Of a DNA stretch of 39,284 nt, positions 22,291-29,864 are shown one piece after another. Made by a program: the position numbers and the translations under genes. The stretch spans positions 1-39,284 of IMG/VR virus record IMGVR_UViG_3300032242_002025, one strand, 5' to 3'. The stretch comes from a virus. The notes under the pieces are model-generated. The model did no database searches. It saw only the letters and a program-made list of their open reading frames with translations, and was not told the origin of the DNA. Positions within the stretch are counted from its first letter, which is position 1. Every line of letters begins with the position of its first letter.

Positions 22291-23309
22291 CAAAGACCCC
22301 TCGCTTCCCTGATCTCTTTGTCAAAATCCACCGACCGGCCCTGCACCTCGGAGATGATCCGGGCGTAGTGCTTGGTCATAATCTCCAGCGAATGTCCGGC
22401 GTACATGGAAACCTCGGCAATCGAATAAGAAGGGTCGGCCAACAGCAGGCTTACGAAGGTCGAGCGCAGCCTGTAGGGGCGACTGTCTCCACTGAGCCCT
22501 GCCTGCTTGAAGGCTGGTTGCCAGACCCTCTTTCTCCAGTTGCGCCAGTCAACGTCGAAGATCAAACCTGAGCTCTCAGTCTTGAACCGAAGCAGGTCTT
22601 CTCTCAGTGTCGGCACAAGCAGCCCTGGCCGTTCCCTGTTGGTCTTGCCGGAGACGATCCGGGCCGTCTGCTCACCAAGGTCTTCCCACCTGAGCCTCAA
22701 CGCCTCTCCAGGTCTAAGGCCCATGTAGGCAAGCACCGAGACAAGGGTTGTGTCCCTTAGGGGATTGTTTCCCTCAAACAGAATGGAGCGAAGTAGCTCA
22801 ACGTCTGTAGCCGAGAGGGGATCTGGAGCGAGCTTTATTTCCTGCTTGGGCTTCTTGATTTCCCTCAGTGGATTGTGGTCGATCTCGTCTCTTTGGACTG
22901 CATAAGACAGAATCCCCGACAGGAAGGCCATCGTCTTTATGAGGGTTGCCGCCCCGGTTTCCCCCTCAATCCCGGCCTTCCAGTCGAGGATCGCAGCGGG
23001 ACTCAGGGATCTGAGTTCACTCCCGCCAAGCTGGTTGTAAATCTTTCGCTCGTAGACAGAGCGGTAATGGTCTTTGGTGGTCTCTTCCCACTCTGGGGAG
23101 TTGTGATCCCAATAGACTTGAGTGAACTCAGCGAGAGTCATCTTGCCCCGGTCGGGGTTAGTGATCCCTCTCCTCTGCCTTTCCGTCTTGACATCGCGCT
23201 CAAATGTCCTTGCGTCGGCGAGCTTGCTAAATGATCTGCTGCGGTGACGCCCGATTCCATCTCTGAAGCGGACCTCATACGTCCCAAACTTTGTCTTCTG
23301 AACACTCAT
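22290..23309 (-). CDS. int: Tyrosine integrase
   Basis: This 339-aa protein has an N-terminal arm-binding domain (YEVRFRDGIGRHRSRSF), a core-binding SAM-like domain (about 55-150) and a catalytic domain. Catalytic residues in order: R199 (GLRPGEALRLRW), K222 (SGKTNRERPG), R292 with Y289 in place of the usual box II His (YRLR), H306 (GHS) and nucleophile Y315 (HYARI). It should recombine attP (about 1 kb away on the same operon) with a host tRNA-Thr gene. ATG start behind GGGGGATGA. Confidence 0.93.
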   Translation of the reverse strand: MSVQKTKFGTYEVRFRDGIGRHRSRSFSKLADARTFERDVKTERQRRGITNPDRGKMTLAEFTQVYWDHNSPEWEETTKDHYRSVYERKIYNQLGGSELRSLSPAAILDWKAGIEGETGAATLIKTMAFLSGILSYAVQRDEIDHNPLREIKKPKQEIKLAPDPLSATDVELLRSILFEGNNPLRDTTLVSVLAYMGLRPGEALRLRWEDLGEQTARIVSGKTNRERPGLLVPTLREDLLRFKTESSGLIFDVDWRNWRKRVWQPAFKQAGLSGDSRPYRLRSTFVSLLLADPSYSIAEVSMYAGHSLEIMTKHYARIISEVQGRSVDFDKEIREARGL

Positions 23310-23345
23310 TCATCCCCCTATCAGTGTTACGGCCTCTAACATACC

Positions 23346-23351
23346 ATTATA
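23346..23351 (-). promoter_or_regulatory. Possible integrase promoter (-10 TATAAT)
   Basis: A perfect TATAAT (minus strand) lies about 37 bp upstream of the integrase ATG, overlapping the stop of the gene before. No good -35 at 17 bp is visible, so it may need an activator or be weak. Confidence 0.4.
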
Positions 23352-23571
23352 CTGCCTCGGTCAGCATCCAGGCATTAGCTCTTGCACACGCCCGTTCCAG
23401 TCCTCTTTCCCAATCGGTGATCTCTGTCTTGTAGACAGGCTCGTTCTCGATGTAGAGCTTCAGGTACTCCGGTTGAGAGATAGCCGGCACCGAGTCCAAG
23501 ACCCTTGCGACCGATAAACCAATCTCGATCCCGTGGAACTCAGCAAGGTCAATTAGCTCCCCGAGTTTCAT
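23347..23571 (-). CDS. Hypothetical protein between excisionase and integrase
   Basis: This 74-aa mainly helical protein starts MKLGELIDLAEFHGIEIGL. The ATG overlaps the previous stop (ATGA). No family is recognised. The gene order excisionase, this gene, integrase suggests a part in recombination control. Confidence 0.6.
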   Translation of the reverse strand: MKLGELIDLAEFHGIEIGLSVARVLDSVPAISQPEYLKLYIENEPVYKTEITDWERGLERACARANAWMLTEAV

Positions 23572-23759
23572 ACGAGCCTCGCGGGATGGCCGTCTGCGCT
23601 TGGCCTGATTCGACTCTTGAGGATCTTCTCCCGGATCGCACTGTCTGGAATCAAGACCTTGCCGAACGGTTTGGTCGCGGGGATCTCTCCCCTCTTGATT
23701 AGCTTGGTCACTCGATCCTCACTGATCCTCAACATCTGCGCCACCTCTCTCTTGGTCAT
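23568..23759 (-). CDS. Excisionase-like HTH protein
   Basis: This 63-aa protein starts MTKREVAQMLRISEDRVTKL, then IKRGEIPATKPFGKVLIPDSAI. This is the winged-helix (MerR/excisionase-type) pattern of recombination directionality factors: HTH, then K-x-G-x-I/L-P and a wing. The frame is open to 23816, but the ATG at 23759 lies just after the previous stop and gives the natural domain start. Its place two genes before the integrase supports the call. Confidence 0.72.
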   Translation of the reverse strand: MTKREVAQMLRISEDRVTKLIKRGEIPATKPFGKVLIPDSAIREKILKSRIRPSADGHPARLV

Positions 23760-23764
23760 GTATC

Positions 23765-24220
23765 TCAAAGCCTGCTCACTAGCTCTTGGCTGTCGTAGAG
23801 GCAATCTGTCCTCCACTCAGGGCTCATTCCCCGAAGGTCAAGAGCGAAGGCCCAGGGGTCTGCGTCCTTGATCCTTCCCTTGAAGGTGCGGGCCAACAGC
23901 TCATTAGCCAAATGAGTCTTGGTTGCTGGCAGGGGTTCAATAGCCCACAGCGCCACCCCCTTCCGGCCTTTGGTGAAGAGCACCGTTGGGGGTCTGTAGA
24001 AACCCCTCGCGGTGTCAACGGATCTACCCGTGGGCAGAGTTGCCCAAAGAACTCCGCTACTACCAATGCCCTTCTTGGTTCGACAGACTGGCGTGAAGGG
24101 GTACCTCATCGCCATACGGTCGAAACGTCTTTCATGCGTAGTCGGGATCGGCGCTTTCTCGGGAACGAAGAAGTGGTAGTCCCCCTCATCCGCGAGAAGC
24201 GCCGCCCAGAGATTGCTCAT
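23765..24220 (-). CDS. Hypothetical replication-region protein
   Basis: This 151-aa protein starts MSNLWAALLADEG behind AGAGAAAGGTGCAAAGG, the same kind of site as the early-right genes. It is basic and aromatic, with GRSVDTARGFYRPPTVLFTK and ATKTHLANELLARTF. I do not recognise a family. Position beside the CHC2 zinc-finger gene suggests a role in replication or recombination. Confidence 0.6.
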   Translation of the reverse strand: MSNLWAALLADEGDYHFFVPEKAPIPTTHERRFDRMAMRYPFTPVCRTKKGIGSSGVLWATLPTGRSVDTARGFYRPPTVLFTKGRKGVALWAIEPLPATKTHLANELLARTFKGRIKDADPWAFALDLRGMSPEWRTDCLYDSQELVSRL

Positions 24221-24235
24221 CCTTTGCACCTTTCT

Positions 24236-25072
24236 CTAAAACGGCAGGTCTGATGTCTGCGCCGGCGCTTTGGCCTGAAGCATTGAGATGATCTGGTCGA
24301 GCTTGTCGTTCATCTCCTTGCTTGCCACTGATGCGTTGGCTGACTGATTCTCAAACCGGGGCTTGGGCTCGTAGGTTGAAACCATGAAAGAGGTCTCGCC
24401 CTGGTACTCCTCGCGCTTGAAGAAAAGCTCGAGCCTTCCCTGCGCCAGATCCTCAAACGTCTTGAGATCCTGCGTGATCGGCTGGCCGTTCTCGTCGTTG
24501 GCGTGAACCTTGGAGAGAATCCATGGTCGCCCGTTCTTTTCCCCACGCTTGAGCTCGGTCAGCCCAAGCACTTCGATTGTTCGCTTGTTCATGCGATCCC
24601 TCCTGATGCCTCGTGCATCGTTTAGATCCGAGCTTGTGAGAGCTGCGGACTCGATTGGACAACCCGGAGAGGAACAAGAGATCCCCCCCGGTCCTGCTGA
24701 GACGTAGCCCTTACACAACGGGCATTGACCTACGAAGATTCCTTCCGAGTAAGTGAGCTCGGTCATCTGAGAAAGAGCCCTTACGGGATCAGTCCACATC
24801 GGCTTGGGCCTTGGCTTGGGCTTGGGCGTCCAGGTCGGATCGCGCTTTCCCAGGACGTCATTCCAAGTCAGACCGAGGCTGTCGATGATGTCTTTGCCCT
24901 CACAGCCTGCGAAGCAGTGGAAGTGGGCTTTGCCATCGGCGGTTGTCTGCACAAGTAGCGTCCCTCCCTTGGACCCGTGAACCGGGCATTGAGAGCGATA
25001 CCTGTCGCCGTACTGCCTCACGGTGCAGTTGTGGTTTTCCAATGCGTCTATGAGAACTTGGGTTCCGTGCAT
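24236..25072 (-). CDS. CHC2-type zinc-finger protein with SSB-like C-terminal tip
   Basis: This 278-aa protein has a primase-type CHC2 zinc finger in residues about 24-70: C29-x2-H32, C53-x3-C57 (CPVHG ... HCFAGCEGK). A second Cys cluster follows near 114-140 (CPLC ... CSSPGC). Residues about 185-245 are beta-rich (RLELFFKREEYQGETSF) and could be an OB fold. The protein ends TSDLPF, like the acidic tip of SSB (DDIPF) that recruits repair and replication enzymes. There is no TOPRIM or polymerase domain, so it is not a complete primase. Likely a single-strand-binding or primase-loading factor. Confidence 0.65.
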   Translation of the reverse strand: MHGTQVLIDALENHNCTVRQYGDRYRSQCPVHGSKGGTLLVQTTADGKAHFHCFAGCEGKDIIDSLGLTWNDVLGKRDPTWTPKPKPRPKPMWTDPVRALSQMTELTYSEGIFVGQCPLCKGYVSAGPGGISCSSPGCPIESAALTSSDLNDARGIRRDRMNKRTIEVLGLTELKRGEKNGRPWILSKVHANDENGQPITQDLKTFEDLAQGRLELFFKREEYQGETSFMVSTYEPKPRFENQSANASVASKEMNDKLDQIISMLQAKAPAQTSDLPF

Positions 25073-25385
25073 AGCTATGGCTCGGTGTTTGCGCTCAAGG
25101 AACGACCCCTACAAGAGGTGAGTGTTCGTAGGGTGGTTTTGGGTACAGGAGTTCCTATCCCCGCCCTACTCCGTTCGCAGCCACCACATCCCCGACGCTG
25201 CCCCATTCAGCTTTCGCCTCCGGTTCCAACGGTTCTCGATTTCTCGATCCTGTCCGGCACTACCGGACGGTGGTGTTGACTGTCTCAGCGGGGAGTTACC
25301 CCCGTTAGCTGCGCGACACTCGGCTCTCTATGTTGGGTTAGGCGGGTGAGAGGCCGCCCACTGTGGGTCGTGAACCTTGAAGGCT
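25073..25385. other. Intergenic region in the early-left operon
   Basis: These 313 bp hold no confident gene. A 43-codon minus-strand frame (25075-25206) ends two bases before the next ATG but lacks a good ribosome-binding site. There is a perfect hairpin GTCCGG-cacta-CCGGAC at 25252-25268 and a short direct repeat TCTCGATTTCTCGAT just before it. This could be a control region or origin; nothing decisive is visible. Confidence 0.45.
25075..25206 (-). CDS. Doubtful 43-aa basic ORF
   Basis: The frame encodes a Gly/Arg/Thr-rich peptide with one Cys pair (CGGC). The only support is its tight spacing to the next gene; GGAGG lies about 11 bases before the ATG, too far. Probably not a gene. Confidence 0.2.
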   Translation of the reverse strand: MGQRRGCGGCERSRAGIGTPVPKTTLRTLTSCRGRSLSANTEP

Positions 25386-25754
25386 TTAGTCAGCCATCAC
25401 CCCCCTGGACACTCCCATTGACCAGTCGATGAATCGCTGGACGTCCCGGCGGTCGTGGTTCACTCGCCAGCTTCTTTGGCTGGCACTGTCCAAGAGACCT
25501 TTCTGGACGTCTCTATGGAGGCGGAGTGAACTCACGCGCTCGTTTCCCTTTGCAAGGTCGGGGATCAACGTTGCCGCCATCCCGTCAACCCGAAGTCTCA
25601 GTGTTTCCTTCGCAAGCTCCTGTCGGTACTCAGCCTCCGCCTTCGCGTAAGCCTCATACGTCTCCTGGAAGTAGAGCTCGCACTCCTTCTGTGCCTTGGA
25701 AGCCATCCGTGCAGCGGACCTAGCTTGGTCGAATGTCCAAGGCTCAGGGTTCAC
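25386..25754 (-). CDS. Hypothetical helical protein
   Basis: This 122-aa, strongly helical protein (AQKECELYFQETYEAYAKAE) has many Arg and Asp residues toward the end (RRDVQRFIDW). The GTG overlaps the previous stop as GTGA. No family is recognised. Confidence 0.62.
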   Translation of the reverse strand: MNPEPWTFDQARSAARMASKAQKECELYFQETYEAYAKAEAEYRQELAKETLRLRVDGMAATLIPDLAKGNERVSSLRLHRDVQKGLLDSASQRSWRVNHDRRDVQRFIDWSMGVSRGVMAD

Positions 25755-25921
25755 TTGGCGCTCACAAGGATCTCGACCTCAACAAGGCCGTCCTCTTCCA
25801 GCTTCTTGACAGCAGCGATCACCTCCGCCGGCGTGATTGTCTTGTCCTTCTTCTGGACTTGGTAGACAACCTCAGCCATATCTGCCTTCACGAAAGTCTT
25901 GATTACGTCAAGCACGTTCAT
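25751..25921 (-). CDS. 56-aa winged-helix-like protein
   Basis: The product begins MNVLDVIKTFVKADMAEVVY; the rest (TITPAEVIAAVKKLEEDGLVEVEILV) fits a compact winged-helix. Both ends use 4-bp overlaps (ATGA in, GTGA out). Possibly a small DNA-binding regulator. Confidence 0.62.
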   Translation of the reverse strand: MNVLDVIKTFVKADMAEVVYQVQKKDKTITPAEVIAAVKKLEEDGLVEVEILVSAK

Positions 25922-26631
25922 TTCTCGGACTCCTTCTGGGCCTTCTCCAGATCCTTCAGTGCGCGAACGGTCAGCGGGATACTCACCACATGGTCATCAG
26001 CCACAGCGCTCTCTAAGAGCCTCCAGTCCCCCTCACGGGTAACGTGCAGGATTCCCTTGCGCTGTGCCACAGGAAGCCCTACAGAGGCGCAGGCGAGGTT
26101 GTAGAGACCAAGCTGGGCGTGGTAGTTGACCTTGGGGCGATCGGGGGTACCGATGCTCTTAGAGGTCTTCAGGTCGATCAGCCACAGCTCGTCCTTGATC
26201 CAGCACATCAGGTCAAACCTGCCTGCGTAGTCAAGGTCTGCGTGAGCGACGATCTGCTCGACAAGCTCAACCCGTGGCTGCTCATCCATCCACCACCCTG
26301 CGATGGCAGTGACCATCGGCCTCTGGTCTTCCGCGAAGTCATCAAGGTCCGGGGGAGAGCCCTGAGCCAACGCCTCAAGCGCAGCGTGGACGGCTGTTCC
26401 GTCACCTGCGGACTTGTTGCGCTCTTCTCTCCAGTCCTTTCCTTCCAAGGCCAGATTGGCAGCCCAGGTCATCAGTCCATCTACATCCCCGCCGGTGACT
26501 TTTGCCGTTAGGGTCGTGACGGAAGTAAGGCGAGCTTTACGGTTCTCTGGTAAGACTCTTCTATATGAGTGATTCCCGTCCCGGTACAAAACCACGTCCC
26601 CGTTGGGAAGCTCCACCTGAAGATCGTTCAC
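25918..26631 (-). CDS. PD-(D/E)XK nuclease (RecB/Cas4-like)
   Basis: This 237-aa protein from GTG 26631 (GTGA overlap) has the RecB-family nuclease motifs: a GTAVHAALE helix, G-R-F-D (D140), IDLKTSK (D153, K155) and Q-x-x-x-Y (Q173, Y177). These proteins cut or resect DNA; in phages they pair with a single-strand annealing or binding protein to form a recombination module, and the gene immediately before this one fits that partner. GTG 26649 is an alternative start. Confidence 0.82.
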   Translation of the reverse strand: MNDLQVELPNGDVVLYRDGNHSYRRVLPENRKARLTSVTTLTAKVTGGDVDGLMTWAANLALEGKDWREERNKSAGDGTAVHAALEALAQGSPPDLDDFAEDQRPMVTAIAGWWMDEQPRVELVEQIVAHADLDYAGRFDLMCWIKDELWLIDLKTSKSIGTPDRPKVNYHAQLGLYNLACASVGLPVAQRKGILHVTREGDWRLLESAVADDHVVSIPLTVRALKDLEKAQKESEK

Positions 26632-27143
26632 TCCGAGAGGGTTTGCCACAGGCTGTTCACCTCCTCATCGGTGAGGGAAGCAAAGACAGTCGTAAGGCTC
26701 TTTCGCCCTACGGTGATCCCGCAAGCGGCCATGGCGAGCTTGATCTTGTCTTGGGGAACCTTGCGCTTGGCGAGCTCTGCTTGGAGCTTCTGTCCACGCT
26801 CGGACTTCGCCTGAGGACGATTCTCAACCTCCTCCTTCGTGGCGATCACCTTCCCCCCGAGACCGATTGCGGCAAGGCCACGTCCCCAAGCGGAGGTCTG
26901 GCAGACCATCAACTCAGAGTCCCTTTGGAAGCTGGTCTTTCCGGGAAAAGGCTCCCACGCAAGACCTACTCCAGGCCTAAGATCGTTGGGTGTGCGATAC
27001 ACCTTGCAGGAGCAAACGATGAACGTCCTCTCCCCGATCGAAGTCAGCTTCCACTGATCCTCGGTAATCGAACCCTCCGGGTAGCGCTTGTAGAACTTCG
27101 CAATACGCTCCGCAACGGGTTCGTACCCCTCCATGTAATTCAT
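26628..27143 (-). CDS. Recombination-associated ssDNA-binding/annealing-like protein
   Basis: This 171-aa protein starts at the ATG behind CGAAAGGTTACAGGG (an upstream in-frame start at 27236 lies in the promoter). The pattern GYEPVAERIAKFYKRYPEG, YRTPNDLRPGVGLAWE and CQTSAWGRGLAAIGL is common among actinophage proteins next to RecB-like nucleases, and I read it as an ERF-like annealing or single-strand-binding protein. The family name is from memory and is not proven. It is the first gene of the leftward early operon. Confidence 0.6.
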   Translation of the reverse strand: MNYMEGYEPVAERIAKFYKRYPEGSITEDQWKLTSIGERTFIVCSCKVYRTPNDLRPGVGLAWEPFPGKTSFQRDSELMVCQTSAWGRGLAAIGLGGKVIATKEEVENRPQAKSERGQKLQAELAKRKVPQDKIKLAMAACGITVGRKSLTTVFASLTDEEVNSLWQTLSE

Positions 27144-27198
27144 CCCTGTAACCTTTCGTTTCCGGTTATGCCAGTTACTCACTACGAGGAAGACAAGA

Positions 27199-27227
27199 TA
27201 GATACGGGTTCGGACAGGATAAGTCAA
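27199..27227 (-). promoter_or_regulatory. Leftward early promoter
   Basis: On the minus strand TTGACT (27222-27227), a 17-bp spacer and TATCTA (27199-27204) form a good sigma70-type promoter, about 55 bp upstream of the first leftward gene. It faces the repressor genes across a short divergent region, the usual design of a phage immunity switch. Confidence 0.75.
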
Positions 27228-27268
27228 TTCCTGCATATGAATCTTCTCGGAAAGTGCAGGGTTGTTTC

Positions 27269-27568
27269 GTGATCGAGGTTGACAGGATCCCCGCGCACAT
27301 CAAGCTCGCCCGTATGGGCAGTGGGCTTTCGCGCAAGCAGGTTGCCCAAGAGCTCGGTATTCACGAGCGGACGCTGTCTTATTGGGAGAACGGCAACACC
27401 GACATCCCGGTGTGCAAAGCAGTCGCTCTTGCAAACCTCTACGAGATGTCCATTGCTGAGCTGGTCGGTGACGTGCAGTTTGAGGCAGCGATGCTTGACC
27501 TCAAGGCAACCAATCAACGTCTGAAGAGAATGGAGGAAGCTCTTGAGCGACTTGAACGGCGTGACTGA
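27269..27568 (+). CDS. XRE-family repressor-like protein
   Basis: This 99-aa protein has an XRE-type HTH: LSRKQVAQELGIHERTLSYWENG (about 15-37), followed by a helical tail (LKATNQRLKRMEEALERLE) suited to dimerisation. The start is taken at GTG 27269, seven bases after CAGGG; GTG 27254 would add five residues but has no spaced ribosome-binding site. It is probably an immunity repressor acting on the divergent promoter. No C-terminal peptidase domain, so it is not a LexA-cleavable CI. Confidence 0.75.
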   Translation: MIEVDRIPAHIKLARMGSGLSRKQVAQELGIHERTLSYWENGNTDIPVCKAVALANLYEMSIAELVGDVQFEAAMLDLKATNQRLKRMEEALERLERRD

Positions 27569-27806
27569 TCGACTCAGCGAGGCGCGAAATAGAGCCGGCC
27601 TGACGCAGAAGGATGTAGCCAAGGCTCTAGAGGTCACAATCGCCGCTGTCCAGGCTTGGGAGTACGGCAGGGCTCAGCTAACGATCTCAAGGGCTGCACA
27701 ACTAGCAAGCCTTTATGGAGTCTCGATTGACTACTTGGCCTGGGGAGCAGACAAGCCTTTGAGGGAGGATCCCCGCATTACGAAGATCAGAAAGATCCTC
27801 TCCTAG
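27543..27806 (+). CDS. Second XRE-family regulator
   Basis: This 87-aa protein has an HTH, LTQKDVAKALEVTIAAVQAWE (about 20-40), and the ISRAAQLASLYGVSIDYLAWG continuation usual in XRE proteins. The TTG start follows GGAGGAAGCTC and overlaps the first repressor gene by 26 bp, so the two are translated together. Two XRE genes in one operon suggests a repressor/anti-repressor pair or heteromer. Confidence 0.78.
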   Translation: MSDLNGVTDRLSEARNRAGLTQKDVAKALEVTIAAVQAWEYGRAQLTISRAAQLASLYGVSIDYLAWGADKPLREDPRITKIRKILS

Positions 27807-27812
27807 AACGCA

Positions 27813-27843
27813 CCAAACCCCCCGATCCCAAAGGACCGAGGGG
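27813..27843 (-). terminator. Terminator at the end of the late operon
   Basis: On the minus strand an 11-bp stem CCCCTCGGTCC/GGATCGGGGGG (with two G-U pairs) and loop TTTG is followed by TTT. The same stem has two mismatches if read on the plus strand, so it serves the leftward late transcript after rusA. Confidence 0.65.
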
Positions 27844-27861
27844 CGAGAAAGGTGCAGTAGG

Positions 27862-27909
27862 ATGAAGTACTACACAGCTATGAAGCTACCACACTGCGCA
27901 CGCGAATGA
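27862..27909 (+). CDS. 15-codon ORF with the canonical phage ribosome-binding site
   Basis: Behind GAGAAAGGTGCAGTAGG, almost identical to the sites of the early-right genes, an ATG opens MKYYTAMKLPHCARE and stops. It overlaps the 3' end of rusA antisense. It may be a leader peptide or a remnant of a deleted gene. Confidence 0.4.
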   Translation: MKYYTAMKLPHCARE

Positions 27910-28267
27910 CAGCGCCTTCAGTGCCGTATTCCTTTTGAGCGACAAGCCTTACGACGTGGCGATCGTCTAAGAGGATTCCCCCTTCAACGAGTCCATCGAG
28001 GGTGCATCGGACAATTTTATCCAAATCACTCTTTGAGGGGTAGGTGTATGAAGGCTTCTGAGGGCTTGTGAAGCGAAACTTGAGCTCTACTTCGTATGGA
28101 GGCTCCAAGGGCGTCTCGAGGGCTGCTACGGCCTTTACACAAGCCGCCCACGCTTTCTCCTTGGGATTGGCAGGGCGAGTGTAGATTGAGCCGTCCTTAC
28201 GCCTGCCAACAGTCCTTGAACCCTTCGGTGCGGGGGTGCCTGGGACTTCCAGAACTATCGTTCTCAC
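27878..28267 (-). CDS. rusA: RusA-like Holliday junction resolvase
   Basis: This 129-aa protein begins near MRTIVLEVPGTPAPKGSR and has the RusA signature: S-D-L-D-K-I-V-R (D81, D83), LDGLVEGGILLDD (D91, D101, D102) and K112 in VAQKEYG. These acidic residues bind metal in the dimeric enzyme. It would resolve recombination or replication junctions before packaging. GTG start, GTGA overlap. It is the last gene of the late operon, downstream of structural genes, an unusual place. Confidence 0.88.
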   Translation of the reverse strand: MRTIVLEVPGTPAPKGSRTVGRRKDGSIYTRPANPKEKAWAACVKAVAALETPLEPPYEVELKFRFTSPQKPSYTYPSKSDLDKIVRCTLDGLVEGGILLDDRHVVRLVAQKEYGTEGAVIRVRSVVAS

Positions 28268-28647
28268 TCGTCGCCCCCAACGGCAAGCCAGCGCCAAGCC
28301 TCAATCACATGGTGAAGGGCTGCAATCTCGCCTGCATTTAGACCCTCTTCGCCCTTTATCGACTTCTGATCGTCAAGCCAGCAAAGGTAGTTACAGGCGT
28401 CTGCAAGCTCTTCCTGGATCTCTCGTCTCATGTTGCGCGACAGAAGACGCCTTACGTTGGACTTGCCGGATCTAGCCTGAGCGAAGGAGATAAGGCTCTC
28501 GGTGAACTCTGGATCTTTGGAGGCTCGCAAGAGAAGCTGCCTTTCCCGATTCAGATCCCTAAGCCATCTACTTGAGACCTCCCGTCCACACTTGATGCAG
28601 GTTGTCGGGAATCGAGGGTCATCCCCGATTGAGTGCTCACAGCTCAT
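28264..28647 (-). CDS. Hypothetical protein with zinc motif and MazG-like helix
   Basis: This 127-aa protein starts MSCEHSIGDDPRF behind GGAGGGATCAGAAAT. It has a zinc-like pair (CEH near residue 3, CIKCG at about 18), a basic helical middle, and EIQEELADACNYLCWLDD, which resembles the E-x-x-E...E-x-x-D helix of MazG-type nucleotide pyrophosphohydrolases. The second MazG half is not evident, so the enzyme call is tentative. Confidence 0.5.
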   Translation of the reverse strand: MSCEHSIGDDPRFPTTCIKCGREVSSRWLRDLNRERQLLLRASKDPEFTESLISFAQARSGKSNVRRLLSRNMRREIQEELADACNYLCWLDDQKSIKGEEGLNAGEIAALHHVIEAWRWLAVGGDE

Positions 28648-29821
28648 ATTTCTGATCCCTCCAGAGAAGGCCGTTGTTGACGAAGACTGCGAGCTCAACC
28701 GTGAAGTAGTCCCCAAAGAGTTGTGCCGTGGCGAAGCCCTGCTGCCAATCGGGGACGCCGGCGCTTGCGTAATCCATTCCGTTGGCTATCTCGGCCATCG
28801 TTCCGGCTTCACAGCACATCAGCCGGTGGGGGTTTCCATCTATGTCCCAATGAGTGATGTAGACAAGACCCTGGCGATGGGTGTGTCCGATGACGACGTT
28901 TCTTCGCAGTTGAGCCAAGGTCGCTAGAGCACTGACGCCTGAGCCCTTCTTTGCGATGTGTCCGTGTCGAGCAACAAGGGTCTTGGAGACTCGGATCTCA
29001 GAGTGCTCGTAGCCACCCTTCATATGAACGGCCTCAATGCCAAGCTCGTCGAACCTCAAGAGGTGTTCGGTTGAGAGCACGGCTGGCCCACCGCCCGCTC
29101 TTGTCAGGTTCCTTACGCCGGGGATCTGATCTGCCACGGAGATGCGAACCCTGTCCTCATGGTTGCCGTCCACAAACAGAACCTCAGTGTCGGGCGAGGC
29201 TTCTCTGTAGTCCCTGAGAACTCCCCAAGCCATATCCACGCACTCCTGAGCACTAGGCCCGTCCTGGAACTTCCTATGTCGAGAGACGTACTCGTTGTCC
29301 AACAGGTCTCCCAACAGAATGAGCTTTGCGGGGCGGTTCTCTTTGAGCCATTGGCAGGCCATTGAGTGAAGAGCCTTGTGGTGTCTTGGGACGTGCTGAT
29401 CCCCGAAGAACGCAACAAGCCCCTCGGTGGCCTTCTGACTCTTCGCGGGCTTTGGGGGCTTCCACCCTTCAGTCCTTGCGGGAATCAGAAAGTCAACGCG
29501 GGGCTTCAGGTCAACTCGGTTTTGCTTTAGGTGACTGCCACACTCTCCACACTTGCCGTACTCGTTCAAGCGAATGTTTGTCACCTCAACGTCAGAAGGG
29601 TCAAGCCCTCTTGAAGAGATCAGCTTCGGGATGTCTCCGATGAACTCAGCCTCAACAGAGAACTCTTGTCCTAGGGCGTTGGAGATGCCTTCGGGGCTAT
29701 CGAGGTTGTTTCTCTGAATGAAGCCGATCAGTGTCGTCCTCGGGACACCAAGCGCCTTGGCCGCCAACTTCTGAGTCTTGTGTTGGGTAAGAGCCTTGGC
29801 TACTTCGTAGGCAGTCAGCAT
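28637..29821 (-). CDS. Calcineurin-like metallophosphoesterase with N-terminal HTH
   Basis: This 394-aa protein has an HTH of the AAKALGVPRTTLIGFIQRN type in residues about 5-35, a Cys pair (CGEC, about 91-94), and a metallophosphoesterase domain with all metal motifs: FFGDQH (D141, H143), LLGDLLDN (D172), VDGNHED (219-223), ARHGH (285-287) and IGHTH (311-315). Mre11/SbcD-like or RNA-processing activity is possible. Similar proteins occur in actinophages with unknown roles. No clear ribosome-binding site precedes the ATG. Confidence 0.82.
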   Translation of the reverse strand: MLTAYEVAKALTQHKTQKLAAKALGVPRTTLIGFIQRNNLDSPEGISNALGQEFSVEAEFIGDIPKLISSRGLDPSDVEVTNIRLNEYGKCGECGSHLKQNRVDLKPRVDFLIPARTEGWKPPKPAKSQKATEGLVAFFGDQHVPRHHKALHSMACQWLKENRPAKLILLGDLLDNEYVSRHRKFQDGPSAQECVDMAWGVLRDYREASPDTEVLFVDGNHEDRVRISVADQIPGVRNLTRAGGGPAVLSTEHLLRFDELGIEAVHMKGGYEHSEIRVSKTLVARHGHIAKKGSGVSALATLAQLRRNVVIGHTHRQGLVYITHWDIDGNPHRLMCCEAGTMAEIANGMDYASAGVPDWQQGFATAQLFGDYFTVELAVFVNNGLLWRDQKYEL

Positions 29822-29847
29822 GGTTTGGGTTGTAGACCACGCCTAGG

Positions 29848-29864
29848 ACATAACATCCTTATGT
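29848..29864. other. Palindrome ACATAA-catcc-TTATGT
   Basis: A perfect 6-bp inverted repeat with a 5-bp spacer lies between two late-block genes, overlapping the stop of one. It could be an operator or a small hairpin; no T-run follows, so not a terminator. Confidence 0.45.

Noticed and set aside
26565-27272. 235-codon plus-strand open frame
   Set aside because: Antisense to the nuclease and recombination genes; Leu/Pro/Arg-rich with no domain pattern, typical of a G+C-rich shadow frame.
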